Made by a program: the position numbers and the translations under genes. Below the pieces are notes generated by a model. It made no database searches, had not been told where the DNA came from, and worked only from the letters and a program-made list of their open reading frames with translations. From Bacteroidaceae bacterium (lineage in GTDB: Bacteria > Bacteroidota > Bacteroidia > Bacteroidales > Barnesiellaceae_A), in NCBI GenBank assembly GCA_017935645.1, contig JAGBHF010000018.1, forward strand, positions 1 through 33,789: a stretch of 33,789 nucleotides of DNA, read 5' to 3'. This document shows, in pieces, positions 8,867 to 17,653 of this stretch. The stretch's first letter is position 1, and each line of letters starts with the position of its first letter.

Positions 8867-8915
8867 AAATATGGATACCCTTTCGGTTGTTTTTACACAA
8901 ACGGTATCCATATTT
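8867..8915 (-). terminator. Terminator of the threonine aldolase operon
   Basis: A perfect 13-bp stem (8867-8879 with 8903-8915) is followed on the minus strand by ATTTTTATTT. It lies 22 bases past the aldolase stop codon. Confidence 0.75.
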
Positions 8916-8937
8916 ATAAGTATAATCGATGTTATAG

Positions 8938-9954
8938 TTACAACGACTGCAAATAAGCTATAAAACTGCTAATATCCTCCTCGGTTGTATCCCACGAAGT
9001 TACAAGACGCATTTCGCCTGCCGGCTCATTCCAGTAGTAAAAGTAATACTGCTCATGCAGTTTGCGTGACTTTTCGATAGGCATTGTCAAGAAGAGCTGA
9101 TTGCTCTCTACGGGTTGAGTAAAAACGACATCGTCTATTTTGCCTAATTCTGTCGCGAGCATCTGCGCCATGTTGTTGGCATGGCGGGCGCAACGCAACC
9201 AGAGGTCGTTGCTGAGAAAAGCCTTGAATTGAGCCGAGAGGTAACGCATCTTACTGGCCAATTGGCATGCCTGCTTGCGGAAATATCGGCCCTCTCCTAT
9301 CAGATTTTGATTAAATATTACCACACACTCAGCTCCCATAAGGCCGTTTTTTGTTCCGCCAAGCGTGAGTGTGTCCACGCCACATGCACCCGATACTTCA
9401 TCTATCGACAGGCCTAATGCAGCTGCGGCGTTGGCTATGCGGGCACCGTCCATGTGTACCTGAAGGCCATGTGCATGTGCATATTCGCACAACTCTCTCA
9501 GTTCCTGTGGTTTATACACAGTACCCAACTCGGTGCATTGGCTTATGTACACAGCACCCGGTTGCGAATGGTGCTCTACACCGAAGTTTACCATATATGG
9601 CGCCAGCAATTCGGGAGTCAACTTGCCATCAGGAGTGGCAATAGTGCGGATAAAACAGCCTGTACCCTTGCCCGGTGCACCACATTCATCCACAGCAATA
9701 TGTCCTGTCTCGGCACAGAATATTATATGATAAGGGCGTGTCATCAGTTGCAACGCCATGGTGTTACTGCCCGTACCGTTAAATACGAAAAGTGGCTCGC
9801 AAGGACGTGCAAACACACTCTTTACCAACTCGACAGCCTCCTCGGTCCACTTATCATCGCCGTAGCCCAACGCATGACCGGTATTGGCCTCCACGAGAGC
9901 CTGCATTACCTCGGGATGCACACTCGAATTATTGTCCGATGCAAAACTTCTCAT
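8938..9954 (-). CDS. ltaE: Low-specificity threonine aldolase (PLP enzyme)
   Basis: The 338-residue product matches the fold-type I PLP enzyme that cleaves L-threonine or allo-threonine to glycine and acetaldehyde. Key features are SDN near the N-terminus (6-8), FNGTGSN (58-64) for the PLP phosphate, and His84 (AETGHI), the usual ring-stacking residue. MDGAR (168-172) contains Asp169 for the pyridine nitrogen. TLTLGGTKNG (195-204) contains Lys202, the expected Schiff-base lysine. Length is standard. Its start overlaps the stop of the upstream small membrane-protein gene by four bases (ATGA), so the two are translated together. L- versus D-specificity cannot be read from the sequence; the symbol follows the family. 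Confidence 0.88.
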   Translation of the reverse strand: MRSFASDNNSSVHPEVMQALVEANTGHALGYGDDKWTEEAVELVKSVFARPCEPLFVFNGTGSNTMALQLMTRPYHIIFCAETGHIAVDECGAPGKGTGCFIRTIATPDGKLTPELLAPYMVNFGVEHHSQPGAVYISQCTELGTVYKPQELRELCEYAHAHGLQVHMDGARIANAAAALGLSIDEVSGACGVDTLTLGGTKNGLMGAECVVIFNQNLIGEGRYFRKQACQLASKMRYLSAQFKAFLSNDLWLRCARHANNMAQMLATELGKIDDVVFTQPVESNQLFLTMPIEKSRKLHEQYYFYYWNEPAGEMRLVTSWDTTEEDISSFIAYLQSL

Positions 9955-10154
9955 TTTTTCTTATCAATAATGTATGTATCTATAACAGTCCATATAAACC
10001 ATCCGACAAACGTAAGAGCAAGCGCCAACAGCACCTCAGGGGTTGTCAACTTATCGCCCATAAATCGGTATCCGAGAGCCGTCAATCCCGTAGTACACAG
10101 TGCAAACACAGCCGACTCGATTGTAGCTCCTATGATAAATCGTTTCATATTCAT
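9951..10154 (-). CDS. Small two-helix membrane protein of unknown function
   Basis: The 67-residue product has two predicted membrane helices (about residues 6-28 and 40-62). These are joined by a short loop (YRFMGDKLTTPE), and the tail is lysine-rich (IIDKKK). It has a promoter directly upstream and a four-base overlap with the aldolase start, so it is very probably a real gene. An alternative start is the second ATG at 10148 (MKRFIIG). I do not recognise the family. The coupling suggests co-expression with threonine aldolase, but no function follows from that alone. Confidence 0.6.
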   Translation of the reverse strand: MNMKRFIIGATIESAVFALCTTGLTALGYRFMGDKLTTPEVLLALALTFVGWFIWTVIDTYIIDKKK

Positions 10155-10171
10155 TAAAGATTTTATATTTA

Positions 10172-10202
10172 CAAATATAACGTTTTTTATTTAAAACACA
10201 AA
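10172..10202 (-). promoter_or_regulatory. Promoter of the small membrane protein-aldolase operon
   Basis: On the minus strand TTTG (10199-10202), 19 bases and TATATTTG (10172-10179) match the consensus, 18 bases before the ATG at 10154. Confidence 0.7.
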
Positions 10203-10570
10203 CTTTCGATATTAATATGTATGCGCTACTGCGAACACGAGATTTTAAAAAAATCAATGTCAAATAAATCCTACAATTCTGTCAAAAATGGCGTGCGAGC
10301 ACGCGTCGCAAGCTCTGCACGTGTTTTTACCTCGCCTAAGATAACGCGGACGCAATACAATTGTCGCCCTAACTCTCACCTATTGATTTTTTCTTGGACA
10401 GAAGGACAAAAGATACAGAAGAAATACGCTCCACAAAAGAATATGTTCCTTATGTTCTTATGTCTTAATTATCCTTATGTCTGTCACATAGATGCAATAC
10501 AATCACACTCTTACGTTTGGGTCGACTCTTAATCAATCGCAACAGTGCCCTACTCTACTCTTGATGGGCT
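10203..10570. other. Intergenic region without a recognised gene
   Basis: No coding-like frame is convincing here. A GC-rich patch at 10288-10322 holds a 14-bp palindrome, GCGTGC-GA-GCACGC (10291-10304), overlapped by TGCGA/TCGCA arms (10294-10310). Three copies of CTTATGT lie between about 10449 and 10480. Nothing else could be assigned. Confidence 0.4.
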
Positions 10571-10582
10571 TATCAAAACAAA

Positions 10583-10614
10583 CACCTCCTTATCAAGATG
10601 CTGACAAGGAGGTG
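10583..10614 (-). terminator. Terminator of the efflux operon
   Basis: A 9-bp stem (CACCTCCTT 10583-10591 with AAGGAGGTG 10606-10614) is followed on the minus strand by TTTGTTTTGATA. It lies 30 bases after the stop of the PII-like gene. Confidence 0.65.
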
Positions 10615-10643
10615 TACAGATATAAGGTTGTATAAGGTGTGTC

Positions 10644-10937
10644 TTACATGCCGTCTTCGATGTTCCACACAAAGGCTCGAAGTCCCAACATGGGTGTTGC
10701 TTCGTCCATCTGGCGCAACTGGTCGAGGATGGGTTTCACGCGGTGATCCTCGACAATAGTGATGATGGCCGAGCACATTGAAGGCCAAGCGTGACTACCG
10801 TAGTGAGGGTCGCCGGTGGTTGTGCCTCGACCTTGTACTTGCTCGAAGTAGCTAAATCCACGACAGTTGTGCTTATCGAGTGCATCGATAATGCGATGTT
10901 GATATGCTTGGTCAAATGCAATAAATATCGATTTCAT
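10644..10937 (-). CDS. Small PII-like protein at the end of the RND operon
   Basis: The 97-residue product starts MKSIFIAFDQAYQHRIIDAL and contains GFSYFEQVQGRGTTTGDPHYG (about 28-48) and SAIITIVEDHRVKPILDQL (about 56-74). Size, strand order and the loop rich in Gly and Thr resemble a PII/GlnB-like ferredoxin fold. The PII signature loop tyrosine and nucleotide motifs are not clearly present. Small PII-like proteins beside RND pumps are known (for example DUF3240 with metal pumps), so a regulatory or sensing role with the pump is plausible but inferred. It lies 66 bases after the pump gene and before the operon terminator. Confidence 0.6.
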   Translation of the reverse strand: MKSIFIAFDQAYQHRIIDALDKHNCRGFSYFEQVQGRGTTTGDPHYGSHAWPSMCSAIITIVEDHRVKPILDQLRQMDEATPMLGLRAFVWNIEDGM

Positions 10938-11003
10938 ATTCTTTCTATTTATTTGGCATACAATACCGACACCGAATGGTATCGGTATTGTACATGATGA
11001 TTG

Positions 11004-14000
11004 TTATTTAAGACCCAAATCTTCTTTTAGTTTAAGGTGTTCGTGGTGTTTCCTACGATTGCCCTTGACCTCGGCACCTGCTACTGTACAGTAGAGTGTG
11101 GGGATGAGCAAGAGGGTAAGTACGGTAGATACTGTAAGACCACCGATTACCGCCCATGCCATAGGACGCCACATCTCCGAACCCTCACCGTGGTTGACTG
11201 CCATAGGTATCATACCAAGGATGGTAGTAAGTGTGGTCATGATAACGGGACGCAAACGTGACTCACCACCATTGATTACGGCACGACGAATGCTCATACC
11301 ACGCTCGCGGTTGAGTGAGATGTAGTCGATGAGTACGATACCATTCTTCACCACAATACCGATAAGCATGATACCTCCCAACATTGACATCATATTGAGT
11401 GTACCACCGGTTGCTACCAAGGCAATAATGATACCCGACAATGCAAAGGGAATAGAGAGCATGATGAGGAAGGGATACTTGAGTGACTCGAACTGTGCAG
11501 CCATCACTACGTATACAAGCAAGATGATAAGCACCATGAGCATACTCAAGTCACCGAACGACTCTTGTTGGTCTTCGTATGTACCGGAAAGGTCGATACT
11601 GAATCCGGCAGGCATATCCATGTTGTCAATCTCCTTTTGAGCAGCAGCTACTACTTCACTCATAGGCACACCCGATACGATAGCACTCACGGTGTTGATA
11701 CGTGAACGGTCTTTACGCTCGAGTGTAGGAGGATTGAAACGCTCTACTCCTTGACCTACATCTTTGATACGTATGGCTTTACCTTGGTTGTTGTACACAA
11801 GAATGTTCTCAATATCGGCAATCGATGTACGGAACTCGGGAGCATACACAACACGGATGTCGTACTCGTCACCATCCTCACGATAGAGCGAAGCGGTAGA
11901 ACCATTGATGCGGTTGCGCAAGTACATGGCAGCAGTAGAGAGGTTAAGACCATAAAGAGCCAATTTCTCGCGGTCAAACTCTACTTGGTATTCGGGTTGA
12001 TATTCACCACGGCTGATACGCACCTCGGTACAGCCCTTGATGCCGCGAAGTTTGCTACTCAAGTAGTTGGCAATGGTATCGCTATTGGTAAAGTCATAAC
12101 CATATACCTCAAAGTCGACAGTCGATTGTCCACCCATACCACCATTACCACCACCGAGGTTTACTTGTGCCTTTTTCAACTCGGGGTAGTTCTCGGCAAG
12201 GTCTTTACGCATAAGGTCGCAAATCTCAATCAAACCACGCTCGCGCTCATCGGGTGAGCAAAGACGTATATTGAAGCTTGCCACATACGAACCGTTGGTG
12301 TTGAGCGATGCAAAGGTATTGTCGCTATCGGCTTGACCTACGGTGAAGCTCAATTTTGTAATTTCGGGGAAGAGTTCTTTCCAACGCTTGTTGATGTCCA
12401 ACGCAAGCTCACGAGTAAGCTCGGTGCGAGTACCGATGGGCATCTCCAATACTGCGCTGACACGCGAGTTGTCCGATACAGGCATAAACTCACTACCGAT
12501 AAACTTAGTCAATGAAACACTACCCACAAAGAACAACACACAAATAGTAATCATCGACTTGCGGTGACTTGTAGCCCATGCAAGCAGGCGACCATAGAAG
12601 CGGTCGAATGCATCAAGACCACGAGTTATAGGCTCGTACATGCGAAGGAACAACTTGTTGCGACGCTTGTGCAAACGGAGCATTTGCGAACACAACATAG
12701 GTGTGAGGGTAAGCGCGATAGTAGTAGAAACAATCATGATGATAGTTACCATCCAACCCAACTCCTTGAAGAGCACACCGGTCATACCCTCAATCATAGT
12801 CAAGGGGAAGAACACACAGATAAGTGTAAGGGTCGAGGCAACAACCGATATGGCCACCTCATTGGTACCATGTATGGCAGCTTGCTTGGGATCGCTACCA
12901 CGCTCGATGTGTGTTGTTACGTTCTCCAATACCACAATGGCATCGTCCACAACCATACCGATGGCAATGGTAAGTGCCGAGAGTGAAATAATATTGAGCG
13001 AACTATCGGCAATGAGCAAGTAGATAAATGCTGCAATAAGCGATAGAGGAATAGTGATAACAACAATCATTGTAGCACGCCAACGACCAAGGAAGATAAA
13101 TACTACCAAGGTAACGAAAACGATAGCCAAGATAATTGTCTCGAACAAGCTATTGATTGTATTGCGGATGTTGTCAGAAGTGTCGACAATCAAGCCGAGT
13201 TTTACATCCTTCGGAAGGTTCTTTTGCAAGTCGGGCAAAGCAGCCTTTACTGCATCAGAAATTTCTACCGAGTTGGCACCCGATTGTTTTTGGATAACAA
13301 TCATAGCACCTTGCACACCATCGTTGTAAGCCTCTTGCAAGCGCTCCTCGATTGAGTCGTGGATGGTAGCAACATCCTTCAAGTAGACGGTTTGACCATT
13401 GAAGTGACCTACTACAAGGTTGTTCATTTGCGAAGCATCGGTAAACTCACCCTCAACACGCAAGGCATAAGTATCAGAACCTATATCGAACGAGCCACCG
13501 GGCATGTTCATATTCTCAGCACCGATTATGCCCGAGATAGCCTCGATAGTGAGATTATATGCCTCCAATTTATTGGGGTCGACATATACTTGAATTTGGC
13601 GTTTGGGAGCACCCGAGATAGATACCGAACCCACACCATTGACACGAGCCAAGGGAGTAGCTACCGCGTCGTCAAGAATCTTGTAGAGGGCATTCATACT
13701 CTCATTGGCTTGCACCGAGAGAATAAGAATAGGCATCATATCGGAACTAAACTTGAAGATGATAGGATTCTCAGCCGCTTCGGGCAATGCCGACTCTACC
13801 ATATCAAGTTTGTCACGCACATCGTTGGTGAGCACATCAATATCATTACCATACTCAAACTCGAGCGTAATCAATGATATATTTTCACGCGACTTTGAAG
13901 TCATGTGCTTAAGGTCTTCAACAGCATTGAGGGCATTCTCCAGAGGACGAGTAAGGTTAGTCTCAATATCCTCGGCACTTGCACCCGGATATGCAGTCAT

Positions 14001-14141
14001 CACCATAATGGTGTTGGTTTCGATATCGGGATAAAGGTCGATAGGCAACTTCGTCAAAGAGAAGAGTCCCAATATAGCAATGGCAACAAACACCAAAGCT
14101 GTCATAATCGGTCGTTTGACCGCGCCTTCATATAGACTCAT
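11004..14141 (-). CDS. RND multidrug efflux permease (AcrB/HAE1 type)
   Basis: The 1045-residue inner-membrane pump exchanges protons for drugs or other hydrophobic compounds and works as a trimer with an adaptor and outer channel. The first helix follows VKRPIMTALVFVAIAIL. The proton-relay pair D399-D400 lies in GMVVDDAIVVLENV, and the partner lysine in GIVVKNGIVLIDY (TM10), both as in AcrB. The two large periplasmic loops are full length and no frame break is seen. The intact Asp pair and drug-type (not CzcA-type) helix 4 point to the HAE1 group; the substrate is unknown. It is the fourth gene of the tetR-tolC-adaptor-pump-PII operon, 48 bases after the adaptor. Confidence 0.95.
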   Translation of the reverse strand: MSLYEGAVKRPIMTALVFVAIAILGLFSLTKLPIDLYPDIETNTIMVMTAYPGASAEDIETNLTRPLENALNAVEDLKHMTSKSRENISLITLEFEYGNDIDVLTNDVRDKLDMVESALPEAAENPIIFKFSSDMMPILILSVQANESMNALYKILDDAVATPLARVNGVGSVSISGAPKRQIQVYVDPNKLEAYNLTIEAISGIIGAENMNMPGGSFDIGSDTYALRVEGEFTDASQMNNLVVGHFNGQTVYLKDVATIHDSIEERLQEAYNDGVQGAMIVIQKQSGANSVEISDAVKAALPDLQKNLPKDVKLGLIVDTSDNIRNTINSLFETIILAIVFVTLVVFIFLGRWRATMIVVITIPLSLIAAFIYLLIADSSLNIISLSALTIAIGMVVDDAIVVLENVTTHIERGSDPKQAAIHGTNEVAISVVASTLTLICVFFPLTMIEGMTGVLFKELGWMVTIIMIVSTTIALTLTPMLCSQMLRLHKRRNKLFLRMYEPITRGLDAFDRFYGRLLAWATSHRKSMITICVLFFVGSVSLTKFIGSEFMPVSDNSRVSAVLEMPIGTRTELTRELALDINKRWKELFPEITKLSFTVGQADSDNTFASLNTNGSYVASFNIRLCSPDERERGLIEICDLMRKDLAENYPELKKAQVNLGGGNGGMGGQSTVDFEVYGYDFTNSDTIANYLSSKLRGIKGCTEVRISRGEYQPEYQVEFDREKLALYGLNLSTAAMYLRNRINGSTASLYREDGDEYDIRVVYAPEFRTSIADIENILVYNNQGKAIRIKDVGQGVERFNPPTLERKDRSRINTVSAIVSGVPMSEVVAAAQKEIDNMDMPAGFSIDLSGTYEDQQESFGDLSMLMVLIILLVYVVMAAQFESLKYPFLIMLSIPFALSGIIIALVATGGTLNMMSMLGGIMLIGIVVKNGIVLIDYISLNRERGMSIRRAVINGGESRLRPVIMTTLTTILGMIPMAVNHGEGSEMWRPMAWAVIGGLTVSTVLTLLLIPTLYCTVAGAEVKGNRRKHHEHLKLKEDLGLK

Positions 14142-14189
14142 AGTTTATATTTTTATTAAATGTGTATAGAAGCTATCTTACTCCTATTA

Positions 14190-15203
14190 TTATTCAACTA
14201 CATTTACTTTTACACCGTCGCTGAGGCGCGATTGACCGGCAACAACTACTTGAGTATTGTGATCGAGACCCGACAATACTTCATATAGAGTGTCGATGTG
14301 ACGACCCAACTCTACCTTAACATAGCTTACTGTACCGTCGTTGTTGTACACATAAACAAAGCGGTCGCCCGAACCGGCACGCTTAACAACAGCACGATCG
14401 GGTACTACAACGTGGTCCTTAGCACCAAAGTCGATAGTAGCACGAGCAAACATACCGGGACGCACACGGTTGTTGCTATTGGGTATCTCTACCTCTACAC
14501 CAAATGTACGTGTCATAGGATCGATAGTGGGATAAACGAGCGATACTTTACCCTTGAACAACTCATCACCAAATACATCGAAAGTGATGTCAATGGGCAT
14601 GCCCAACTTCACTTTAGTAAACTCACTCTCCGATACGTTGATAATAATCTTTACGGGATTAATTTGCATAACGGTGAGGATAGGACCTTGAGCCAAGTCG
14701 CCGCTATCGAAGTTACGGGCGGTTACTACACCATTAACGGGGCTGAGCAACTTAGTGTTTTCGAGCAAGTTGTTATAGGCTGTCTTAGCAGCTTCTAACT
14801 GAGTAGTAATTTGGTCCAATTGTTGTTGAGAGGCACCACCTACGGCAACAAGTTCTTTGGCACGGTTATACTCAAGTTCGATATTGTCGAGTTGTACTTT
14901 TTGTTGCATGATGTTCGAGGCATCAAGTTCAACAAGCAATTGACCCTTCTTTACATAGTCGCCCACCTCAACATAGATTTCACGAATACGGCTGGGCATC
15001 GATGAGCTGATAGAGTTACGCTTGTCGGGTTGAACAGTAGCAGTATAAGTCATTGTTTGCGGTACACTTTGTACAGTTGCTGTTTCAACTTTTACCGACT
15101 CTACTTTCTCAGCCACAGTGGTTTGCTCGGCAGTCTTGCCCGAACAAGCTATGAGCATACTCATGCTCACTGCTGCAATGAAGAAAAGATTAATCTTTTT
15201 CAT
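14190..15203 (-). CDS. RND efflux periplasmic adaptor lipoprotein
   Basis: The 337-residue membrane-fusion protein has a lipoprotein signal with lipobox LIAC (Cys20, followed by SGKTAEQ). The biotinyl-lipoyl half motif RIREIYVEVGDYVKKGQLL (about 72-90) precedes a coiled-coil hairpin (about 95-150). The second lipoyl half follows (LLSPVNGVVTARNFDSGDL), then a beta-barrel domain and a membrane-proximal domain (VVVPDRAVVKR). It bridges the pump and TolC-type channel in the periplasm. It is short compared with AcrA, as is common in Bacteroidota. Gene order places it between channel and pump. Confidence 0.93.
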   Translation of the reverse strand: MKKINLFFIAAVSMSMLIACSGKTAEQTTVAEKVESVKVETATVQSVPQTMTYTATVQPDKRNSISSSMPSRIREIYVEVGDYVKKGQLLVELDASNIMQQKVQLDNIELEYNRAKELVAVGGASQQQLDQITTQLEAAKTAYNNLLENTKLLSPVNGVVTARNFDSGDLAQGPILTVMQINPVKIIINVSESEFTKVKLGMPIDITFDVFGDELFKGKVSLVYPTIDPMTRTFGVEVEIPNSNNRVRPGMFARATIDFGAKDHVVVPDRAVVKRAGSGDRFVYVYNNDGTVSYVKVELGRHIDTLYEVLSGLDHNTQVVVAGQSRLSDGVKVNVVE

Positions 15204-15229
15204 AACTTGTTTTTTGTCTTATTTTGTTT

Positions 15230-16705
15230 TTACTTATTATTTTCTTGGGGTTCATATTTGCTTATGTCGGTAGTACCCAACAACTTCTTCACGTCGCTAA
15301 CACCGGCAAGGAAGTCGTAGATGGCTTGCGAATAGGCAAGACGGGCACGTGTGAGAGCCAACTCGGCATCGTTCAATGTTACGAATGTTGCCGAACCAAT
15401 CTCGAAGCTCTTTTGCATGATGCTGTAGGCTTTCTCGGCTTGTTGTACACCCAACTTGTTCGAGTCAATTTGTTTGATTGACTTGGTAATAGCATCGAGT
15501 TGAGCCTCAACCTGCATATTGAGCGCACGCTCAAGGTTGTCGCGTTGGAATCCCATCTGAGCCACAGTAGCCTCGGCTTGTTTCACCTTATAGAAGCGTG
15601 AGCCACCCGAGAAGATAGGAATATTGAGCGCAACAGCCACTGTCGAATAGGGATTGAAACGGAAATTGTCAAACATTCCGCCATCGCTCATTGATATCCA
15701 GTTGTAGTTAAATTGTGCAGCCAATGTGGGGATGTAGGCAAACTTTTGCAAAGTAGCAGTCTTTTGCAACATCTTGGTTTGCAAGTCCAATTGACGCAAG
15801 TCGGTATTGTTGTCGAGTGAGCGATCGATACTCATGGTTACATTATACATATCTTGCTCATAGTTGTCCAACTTATCGTTTATCACAATATCGATATCGA
15901 CATCGATACCCATCAACACCTTGAGTTGGAGTTTCGACAACTTCACGGCATTCTCTGTTTGAAGCAATGTAGGCTCGATGTTGCGAACAGCTACTTCCGA
16001 GCGCAATACATCATATTCCGATGCAGTACCTTGCTTGTATTGATTGGCATAAGTCTCGGCATTCAATTTTGCATTGTCATATTGGCTGCGCAACACGGCG
16101 TATGAGTCTTGGCAGAGCAATACATTATAATAGGCTTTTTGTACCTCATTGATAAGCGAGAGACGCGACGAACGGGCAGCCTCCATGGCATTTTGTACAT
16201 CAATGGCTGTAATTTCGACACTCTTCCACAATTGAGGAGCAATAATGGGAAGGCTGGCCGAGAAACCCATTGAATAGGTATTGTCGAGACCTACCTCAAA
16301 TCCGTCATTAGAAGTATCTTCCGATTCGCCTGAGCCACCCGATCCGGGGAAAGGAATACCCATTTCCTCGTATAGAGGGCCTAAGTACTCACCCATCATT
16401 GCACCTATATCGAATGCTTTGCCCGACATGTACATACGTTGCTTTTTGATAGAACGTTGGTACGAAGCCGATGCATCGATCTTAGGCAACAAACCGGCAA
16501 TGGTTTCACGCTTTGAGTAATCTTTTTTCTTTACCTCTATGTCGGCAACCTTAATTGTCGGACTCTCACTCAATGCTATAGTCAATGCTTTATCCATATC
16601 GAGATAGAGCACCGAGTCGGCATTGTTGGTAGTTTGAGCAGAGGCAGTCATCACGGTTGTCAATACCAACACTGTGGCAATAGACAAGCTAAATCTCTTT
16701 TTCAT
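15230..16705 (-). CDS. TolC-family outer-membrane efflux channel
   Basis: The 491-residue product has a signal peptide (to about residue 24, ASA-QTT). It has two OEP repeats of long helices and beta strands. The first includes DKALTIALSESPTIKVADIEVKKK and QKAYYNVLLCQDSY. The second includes MLQKTATLQKFAYIPTLAAQ and IPIFSGGSRFYKVKQAEA, whose IPIFSGG is a typical strand in this family. A Gly/Ser-rich insert (GSGGSGES, about 121-128) sits in the first repeat. It forms the outer-membrane exit duct of the RND pump. Only 13 bases separate it from tetR and 26 from the adaptor. Confidence 0.93.
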   Translation of the reverse strand: MKKRFSLSIATVLVLTTVMTASAQTTNNADSVLYLDMDKALTIALSESPTIKVADIEVKKKDYSKRETIAGLLPKIDASASYQRSIKKQRMYMSGKAFDIGAMMGEYLGPLYEEMGIPFPGSGGSGESEDTSNDGFEVGLDNTYSMGFSASLPIIAPQLWKSVEITAIDVQNAMEAARSSRLSLINEVQKAYYNVLLCQDSYAVLRSQYDNAKLNAETYANQYKQGTASEYDVLRSEVAVRNIEPTLLQTENAVKLSKLQLKVLMGIDVDIDIVINDKLDNYEQDMYNVTMSIDRSLDNNTDLRQLDLQTKMLQKTATLQKFAYIPTLAAQFNYNWISMSDGGMFDNFRFNPYSTVAVALNIPIFSGGSRFYKVKQAEATVAQMGFQRDNLERALNMQVEAQLDAITKSIKQIDSNKLGVQQAEKAYSIMQKSFEIGSATFVTLNDAELALTRARLAYSQAIYDFLAGVSDVKKLLGTTDISKYEPQENNK

Positions 16706-16718
16706 ACCTTTTATTTTG

Positions 16719-17339
16719 TTATATAGTTTGTGTTATCTGTTCATAATTCTTACCGAGGACTTTACGTCCTTTATCTGTAACAATTCCATAAAGGAAAATC
16801 TTGGTATATACCGCCAATATTTCGCCATAATTCCACTCATCAGCGGGATAATTTTTAATTTTGCTGAACAACATCATCTGCTGATTGTGCAACGAAGTGG
16901 CAATATCAAGATTGAGGTCGGGACGAATAAGCCCCTCCTCTACCCCTTTACTGAGTATGTCACGGATGTACTGAAACTGTTTTTCGCGATACTTGTCGGC
17001 CTCCTCACTTACCTTCGAGCGCATGTGCTCAACATCGAGTTGAAACGAACGACTGGTGCGATTGATATAATAGATAATGCGATTGTAGCACAGCACCAAT
17101 TTCTCGATGGTATTGCGCTTGCTACCAAATATTTGGCATATCTCATCCTCCTGTAGCATACGGTCGCGCTGCATACACTCTACTATGAGTTCCTCTTTGT
17201 TCTTGAAGTTCTCATAGAGCGTACGTTTCGACATGCTCAGCTCCGAGGCAATAAAGTCCATCGTTATAGAGCGTATTCCATAACGATAAAATAGTGATTG
17301 AGCCTTATCTATAATATATTCCCTTGTTTCTTCCGACAT
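16719..17339 (-). CDS. TetR/AcrR-family regulator of the efflux operon
   Basis: The 206-residue product has an N-terminal TetR HTH: EYIIDKAQSLFYRYGIRSITMDFIASELSMSKRTLYENFKNKEEL (shown in part; residues about 6-50). The C-terminal helical ligand-binding domain is poorly conserved, as usual. The ATG at 17339 is chosen because it begins directly before the HTH; the open frame upstream adds 36 non-family residues that cross the promoter. As first gene of its own operon it is likely autoregulated and represses the pump until a ligand binds. A perfect inverted repeat at 17372-17397 is the best operator candidate. Confidence 0.88.
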   Translation of the reverse strand: MSEETREYIIDKAQSLFYRYGIRSITMDFIASELSMSKRTLYENFKNKEELIVECMQRDRMLQEDEICQIFGSKRNTIEKLVLCYNRIIYYINRTSRSFQLDVEHMRSKVSEEADKYREKQFQYIRDILSKGVEEGLIRPDLNLDIATSLHNQQMMLFSKIKNYPADEWNYGEILAVYTKIFLYGIVTDKGRKVLGKNYEQITQTI

Positions 17340-17360
17340 GCAAATCTTTTTTAGGAGCGA

Positions 17361-17397
17361 CAAAATTACATAAAACTTTAGAAACGCGAAAAGTTTT
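17361..17397 (-). promoter_or_regulatory. Efflux-operon promoter with candidate TetR operator
   Basis: On the minus strand TAATTTTG (17361-17368) is a perfect -7 box, 22 bases before the tetR ATG. A TTTC (17388-17391) lies 19 bases upstream as a weak -33. A perfect inverted repeat, AAAACTTT (17372-17379) and AAAGTTTT (17390-17397) with a 10-base spacer, covers the spacer and -33 region, where a repressor would block polymerase. Confidence 0.5.
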
Positions 17398-17587
17398 CTT
17401 GTTTTATTTACTTTCATTTTGTAAATAAACCTAAATTCTAAGCACATTTAACATAAATTTAAGCTATGACACGCTCTATTCCTGATAAGTAAAATGAGAA
17501 GATTGCTTAAGTACTATTTTACACTCATTGTTGTATTGCATATTCAAAGTTATTCTCTTGCAACGGTATTTAATAAATAGATTTTAT

Positions 17588-17595
17588 TAATTTTG
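17588..17595 (+). promoter_or_regulatory. -7 element of the prolyl oligopeptidase gene
   Basis: TAATTTTG matches the Bacteroidota -7 consensus and lies 58 bases before the ATG. No good TTTG was found at the expected -33 distance, so the promoter is only half supported. Confidence 0.45.
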
Positions 17596-17653
17596 CAACA
17601 CATATAATATAATGTATATACAACAATATCAAATACACTAAAAACACAAATCT

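Noticed and set aside
9454..10194. 246-codon plus-strand frame across the aldolase gene
   Set aside because: Antisense to two well-supported genes and without recognisable domains.
10221..10532. 103-codon plus-strand frame
   Set aside because: Low-complexity composition, no promoter match, no family resemblance.
11751..14034. Several plus-strand frames of 100-172 codons inside the RND pump gene
   Set aside because: Antisense shadows of an intact conserved gene.
17340..17447. Longer start for the TetR regulator
   Set aside because: It would place the promoter and inverted repeat inside the coding region.
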